Shown: positions 58,091-64,000 of the stretch, in pieces | How positions within the stretch are numbered: the stretch's first letter is position 1 | How the letters are laid out: each line of letters starts with the position of its first letter | DNA from: Symbiodinium microadriaticum | Lineage: Eukaryota; Sar; Dinophyceae; Suessiales; Symbiodiniaceae | Direction of reading: 5' to 3' | DNA: 64,000 nucleotides | Assembly: GCA_001939145.1 (NCBI GenBank) | Contig: LSRX01000803.1 | Span: 109,210 to 173,209 of the forward strand | Program-made: the position numbers and the translations under genes | Notes under the pieces: generated by a model | The model's database searches: none | Told to the model about the DNA's origin: nothing | Seen by the model: only the letters and a program-made list of their open reading frames with translations

Positions 58091-61000
58091 AACAGTGTAG
58101 GATGCCTGGTCGTAGTCTGGGCTCAGGCGAATGGAGGTGTCTTTGCAAGCTTTGTCGCTTGAGCGGCTTCTCTGTGTCGGCTGCCAGGTGAGTAAGAAGC
58201 AAGAGGTTGTGACAGGTTGTGGCTACCTCTGACCACCAACTCGATGAATGCTGTAACCTGCCAACGAAACCTCGACTGCTGTCATGCCCGACCAGGTGAA
58301 CAAGGTCCAAGGATGAAGCAGCAGCGGGAACGGGCCAACCGTAGCAGTGGTAGTGCCTCGTGGTGCCTCGTGGGAAAATCTACAGCAGCTCGAAGCACGA
58401 TGCATGTTCATCCTTGGTGAGGTCGAAGACTAATTACTCGAAGACTTCTTTTAGAGCTGCTGCGAGCATCAATGTGACTCTTCCAGTCCCCGCAACCGCA
58501 GAACGGAGTCTGGGCCAGATTGAGGGAGTGGAAGAGTAGCCCTTGAAGTTAAAATCTGTGTGGCAGGGTGTTGTGAGTTGTTTGGATCCCAGACCTTGTT
58601 CTGGATGGACACGAGGGCAGCAGTGAAATGTGAGAGACGAGACGACATGTGCACACGCACCCGCAGGAAAACTGTTGTGATGGGTTTTAACAGGATTTTC
58701 GACGGAACTGGAACTTCTGCTGCTTGCGCTTCTTCGTAGGGAGTGTTTACTGCCTTGAAGGAGCTCAAGTTGAACCGCAGCGATACTCTGGCTCAAACAT
58801 TTCTGAACTGAACACCCCAGCGCTGTACAGCAATGGCCGCTACCTTGGACGACACGGTGCTCGCACAATGCATCCTCCGGGAGCTCACGCACCTGACTCT
58901 CGGGGCAGCAGCCAAAATCACCGCCCACCCCAACAGGTCCTCTCGTCGGGAAAGAATGGTGGTGTCTCTGAATCCTGCGCATTTCGCTCCATGTGTTTCC
59001 AAGCCAGACCCAGATCGCCTACAGATTTCAGGAAAGTCCAGAGCTGCGCCATGCGGGACTCTGCGTGTTCCTCAGACACTGAGACCCTCAGCGATTATTT
59101 GGGCTTCGAGCTCCGCGTGAGCGTCGGAGTTTGCGTTCCTACCGCAGTTGCAGTATTTTTTGGTGGCCTTGTAAAGGGGCCGCAAAATCGAAGGACACCT
59201 TCTCCTGCCTCATCGCAGAGCCTCTCCTCCATCCGGTCCTCCTCGCCAACGGGGCTCACCAGGTTCCTTGTTCGGCTTCAACAGGGAGCATTGCAGGCTG
59301 CGGCTCCCCGTGCGCACGCGCTACTAGCATGTCGCAGACATGTGTGAGGTACAAAGCTGTGGCGGCAGCGTAGGCGGTTCTGTCAGGTCTCCCGTCTTTA
59401 TTCTCAGGCTGGTCGGGCCAGCCATTCCTCCCCCTCCGGGTCTGCCTCTGCCGCCGCTGGATCCAGAATTGAGAGGAGTGGGCTGAGTTGAGACGGTTAA
59501 GATTAGAACATGCTCGGCTTGTGGACGGTGCTTGAAGAAGTCCTGCGAAGTTGGGTGTTCTCTGAGCTTCGGTGGTGCTCACGAAGCGTAGCGAATACTT
59601 GTCCTAGTGTGTCTGAAGCGACATGTCTCCCTGAAGTTGCTTGAGGCTTCCGCTGGCAAGCCTCGTGCCTCCTCCACAGCCACTGTCTCGGACAGTGTCC
59701 ATCGAGCTGCCACCAGAGGCTCCTCAGGATCGAGTCGACAGTTGTGATTCGTCTTCTCACAGATCTTGCAGCTTGAAGCTTCAGGAGCCGCAGTGGCACG
59801 TGTTGAATCCAAACGTGTCTTGGCAGAAGCTTGGAGATGTCTTGAGCATGTCCGCATATGCGTGCTCTAAGCCGAAATCCACACCGCTCCTTCGCCTAGG
59901 CGAAGTTCAAGTCTGCCTGCGGCTGTCCGCTGGTCTCCCAGCCATTCCAGGCTTGCGACGGTATGCTCATGGCCATGCGGGTTAGCCTGAGAATCCGGCG
60001 GGTAGCAAGATTTCTAGATAGACTTTTCCACCTCGACGGTCACATGGCCAGGTGGGAGACTTGGACGATGTCAGGGTGATGCTTGTCTGCACCGGATCTT
60101 GTACCGTCGTCGTTTCGAAGTGAAATTGACCCCCTCAGCGAGGATCTTTGCACCTGGAAAGCAGTGGATGACGGAATATTGCCGAACGACAAAGAAGCAC
60201 AAGAAGAGCCAGGCTGCGACCGAGACAGGATAAGGGAATTGGGGTGCAGGAATCGGTGGTCGGCTGGGCTTGGTCGTGGCAACGGCCCACGCCACGAAGA
60301 AAACACCAAACCGTTCTGCCTTGCTAGCTGGACACAGGACTGTACGCGCCGTCCTTGGAGTTGTCGTGGTGTGCAGTGGGCTAGCAGCTAGCAGCTAGTG
60401 ACAGCTTGTGGCTTCGCAGCTTCATCTCTACGAGCGTACCACAAAACTCTATCCTCAAACTCGGCCGAGCCCTTCCAATCGCTTCCTCAACTTCGACCTC
60501 ACTTGAAAGAGGCCTGTGATGATCTGCCAAAGTTCGGCTCCTTACAGCTGAAGATTTCAGGTGCCAAGGCTGGCCCTCATCCGGTTGCTTGTGCGTTGGT
60601 TGAGGGTCTTATGCGGTAGCGCGCTGAGCCGAGCCAGCTTGCGAGCCTCTTCATAGGTTTGGACCGGCAGCCGGTGGCGTGCAAAAGAAGTTTCGGTCTT
60701 CTCCATCTGAGAACTTTTGAGGGCCGGCCTGTTGCAGGCTGAAGACAGCAAGGTCTTCTTTCTCTTTGGATCCCATCGCTTCGGCCCGGTTGCCAGCCCT
60801 GCTGGACAGTGTACCACGGAGGCTGCGGATGGAGCCACTCCCTGTGGGTAAGCCTGCAGCCCGAGTATGTCATGTGTATGCAGAGCCCCAGGGACTTTGT
60901 AGAGGTCTGTAGAGGCTCAGCGGAGGCTGTCATAAGCACAGCTAGTCTGACTCCATCCTCCTTACCTTACAGTTTCAGCTGACGACTCTATCCCAGCCAC

Positions 61001-64000
61001 TCGCAGACAAACCCAAAAACCGAGTTTCTGCTCGTCGGGAGCTGTGCGAAATGGACAGGTCTTCGAGCTGCCCTTGGATTGGCGACGAGAGCTGTGTGGA
61101 GGTGCACTTAGCATCGGCGCCGCTTGGTAGAAGCAGCGTCAAACCTGGCTCCAAAGGGGGCCGGTCTTGTGATGTTGCACACGCAGCCAAGCTCAGGTGG
61201 AGATTGAACGCGCATAGAGAAGTTTGAGCAAGTTGTGAGCGGCTCGGATCATGGCTGTGTGTCGACTGCTTGCCTCCGACCCCCAGCTTTGCCCGTGACA
61301 GTTGGGGATCTCTGGTTGAACGGGGGTTCGATCAATGTGTCAGGCAAAGAATCACCATGGGTCGCCTTCCATCTCGACCCAGAGGACCGCGCGTTGACTC
61401 GTGGTAACATCTGATTGTGTGCTGCCTTTTTACAGTGGCCCCTGTACAGGGCGCGGGTCTGACGCGCCTCATACAGCAGAGCCGACTCAGGGGCACGTGC
61501 CGCGGCGGGGAAAGTCTTGTTTGGTTCTTTGGACGCAGCTCGTCATATCTGCCCAGGCCATTTCTGTACAGTATCTTTGGACGTGGCAAGCTGCGTGTTC
61601 TCTCAGAAAGAGGGACGCCGCAGGTCTCCCCAGTCGAGCCCTGGCTGCAAGGCCATGGCCGTCGCTCAGACCCCCATGTGCTAGCATCGCCGAAGCTATA
61701 CAAGAAAGCGCAGGCGATGTGCAACAGCTCAAGTGCTTGCAGCCTCCGGCAGCTCAGGTATCTGTCCAGATGGAGATGATGGAGCTTTTGCTTTGCTTCC
61801 TGCCGCATGGGTGAAGCCCTGGGGATTGCAGCTGATCTCAGCCAGCAAATCGCAATTGTGCTGTATCCTTCATATGCCATTGCACCCCGTCTTCGCCCTG
61901 CAAGCGCCGGGCACCACAACTGCCTGCACCTAGCATGCATTTTCGAAAAACTCCCAACCTTTCAGATGATCGGAGAGACAGGGGAGGTTCAACAGAGGTG
62001 CCTCGAATCTCTGAAGGATCTGGGTAGGATGTGGCTTCAGCTGCCCAGCTGACGCATCTACTTTTCATACATGTGATCGAGATGCGTGGCCATCGGGACT
62101 ATTGCAGTTTGTGAACTTACCGTCCAACCATCAGAGCAAGCGTAGCCTTGGCCCAGTCTCGGCTTGCATGTGACCTCGCTCTCCCAAAACTCAGTTGTAA
62201 AAGAATGAGGCATTACCTTCACGCTGACACTTCAGATCTAGGGATTCGGCCCTTGGCCCTTGGGAAGAGCTCCAATGCTGCCGCTGAGCTGGCGATGAGC
62301 TGCACCGCAGGTGTCCGACCAGTGACCACCTGAGTAGCTCGTTAGCAGCCTCATGGCCACTCAGCGATTAGAGCTTCCTTTCGGCACGCACCTGTCAAGG
62401 CAAAGGTTTATTACCTGCACATCGGTTTGTCTTGGTTGGTTTTATCTGACCACCTGGATGCACACCGGAAGCCGCTTGTTCCCCGTGCAAGTCAGGCTTC
62501 TTTCTTTAGTATGCACAGGGCCGAAGTAGAGCATGCAGAGCAGCTTGTGGTTTTTTTTTGCGTGAATTTCGATTTGTGGGGCAGTCCGCTCGGGAGCCGC
62601 TGACAGGGACGACTTGCCTTCTGTTGTCCAGTGGCCGTGTGCTCTCACGGAGGTGGCAGCACAAAGCTTCCGTGAAAACCTCCGTGGGGTATGGTGCCAA
62701 GCTGGAGCACCTAAGCAGTGCTCCAGTCCTTTCAATGCCGCTACTCCTGAACAGCTTGCTAGCTTGTGGCTGGGCCATGGCGGTCAAGGTCTCTGGTTCT
62801 CAAAAAGGGGTAACAGATTCAACGGTGCATCTCCGCCATAGCGCAACCTGTGGCTACGTCTGGGAGGCGGTAGAATGGAGAAAAGCTCCTGGTCTGTTTG
62901 AGGCTAGGGGTGCGCATCCCTTGCAGATAGAATTCAAGACCACTGTTCCGTGCCTGTGCCACGGTGGCACCTTGATCTAGCATTTTGGACGCAGCCGCAA
63001 GGATGGAATGCAGGGTTGGGCACGAAGAGGGGGGGGGTGCAAATTCAAAAAATACGTTTGGAGGGACCTTTTCCTTGATTCCTTAACCTTTCGTGGTGCC
63101 CAGTGTCAAGAACCCTGCTCGGAGGCTACAGTGATGGCCCACCCATCCGACCGAGATAGACTTGACAGGTCGCGCGGCGGTGTCGTCAAGAAGTGTCCGC
63201 AGGCGAAAAAAAAGCTTGCGATCCAAGGAGGCAGAAGGCCCAAGCAACTCCAGGCGGAGCATAGGTGCAGCAGTCAGTCGGGAGTGAACGTGACTTTTGG
63301 CCCGAGGCACGTTCGTGCTATAAAGGTGCTGTCGAGCTCTTGTGCTGGTGTAAAGTGTCGAGATCCATAGGCAAAAGCTCTTGGATTCGCACCTCCGCGT
63401 GCAATCCAACGCTTGTTTCCGAGACACATGACCATGGCAATGACAGGGCCTCTCCGCTGCAATGAGGTAGAGTTTGCAGGCATCTCACCACCCTCAAGCA
63501 ATACCGCCGTGGTCACACATCAGCAGCATGCAGAGCCACCACAGACCCTGTGAGATGTGGGGTTCCGAAGTTCCCGAGGCTGCAAAACCTGGATGTGGAT
63601 CTACTGCAGTGCATCTTACAGGCCCGATGGCTCTGCATGGGAGCCTCCCCTAAAGGCTTGCTGCTTGCCACAGGAGCTGGAGCAACAGGAGAGGCTAGCA
63701 AACGAAGGACAGCTGCGCCTCTGAGGCATGTACTCAAGCTTCCCATTCAGTGTGTGATTGGGGCCGGGAGCAGGGAGCACTGGAAGTTGCCAGGCGCGCC
63801 CATCCCACGCATACCCCGGGTGTCTCCAGTTCGGGTCGTCCTCGAAAGACTGAGGCTGAAGAGGCGACCCAAGTGCTTTTCAAGATCCGACTCTGGCTTT
63901 CAGGCCGGGGTTCTGACACGGGCTGACAGCTGGCAGCCGGAACTGCACCATCAGCCCAAGAAATGCAGGCCAGTTTTCAATTCTTTCAGAGTCGAGCTGT

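Larger units (their letters stand above)
53730..64000. other. Long region with no recognised gene
   Basis: I found no recognisable domain on either strand. ORFs that look least like shadows are listed separately or are short fragments: VLSSGKNGGVSESCAFRSMC near 58937-58996, a Ser/Pro-rich stretch near 59190-59260, and MAHPSDRDRLDRSRGGVVKK at about 63135. Small local duplications occur, such as 'agcagctag' near 60386-60400. Because exons here can be under 30 bases, undetected spliced genes are likely. Confidence 0.5.

Overview
The window looks like nuclear DNA of a dinoflagellate. The evidence is internal. Genes are cut into many short exons. Of 49 introns I could place by protein homology, 16 start with GT, 25 with GC and 8 with GA, and all end in AG with G as the first base of the next exon. 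The window also carries two gene types common in dinoflagellates: a cold-shock-domain protein and a CCCH zinc-finger protein with a K/R-rich tail. Genes lie far apart in repeat-rich DNA, and every gene I can support is on the + strand.

Layout: 1-362 is a triplet repeat. 363-7922 shows no supportable gene. 7923-9531 holds coiled-coil exons (Ala/Glu-rich 'AEEARL' repeats) and a 153-residue cold-shock-domain ORF. 10239-15380 is a complete 29-exon gene for SPAG6/PF16, the armadillo-repeat protein of the axonemal central pair. 16930-18250 is a five-exon JmjC/cupin-like protein with a signal peptide. 20107-21261 is the 3' part of a lysine-rich, probably nuclear protein. 26160-32692 is a nearly full-length non-LTR retrotransposon bounded by 13-bp target-site duplications. 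32717-34873 is a coiled-coil gene built of short repeated exons and ending in three 'VPxxxxPG' modules. 37327-42502 is UDP-N-acetylhexosamine pyrophosphorylase (UAP1 family), with a minisatellite in one large intron and a Ser/Ala/Arg/Gly-rich tail. 48740-50030 is a J-domain plus ankyrin-repeat protein with a 70-base assembly gap inside. 51940-52800 is a single-exon CCCH zinc-finger protein. The remaining DNA to 64000 has only weak ORFs and simple repeats.

The most unusual signal is inside the retrotransposon. An 11-base word, GACCAYWCCKC (most often GACCACACCGC), occurs 25 times on the + strand over 6.4 kb, plus about ten near matches, roughly every 190 bases from leader to 3' end. It is read in all three codon phases (as DHTA/DHSA, TTP/TIP or PHR/PHL), so it cannot be a protein repeat and must be kept or generated at the DNA or RNA level. 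The element also has RNase H between endonuclease and reverse transcriptase, and its ORFs lie in one frame separated only by three stop codons.

The host genes do not form an obvious pathway: SPAG6 is flagellar, UAP1 makes nucleotide sugar, the J/ankyrin protein is chaperone-like, and the CCCH and cold-shock proteins probably bind RNA. Exon boundaries come from reading conserved protein blocks and the AG|G rule; no transcript data were available.
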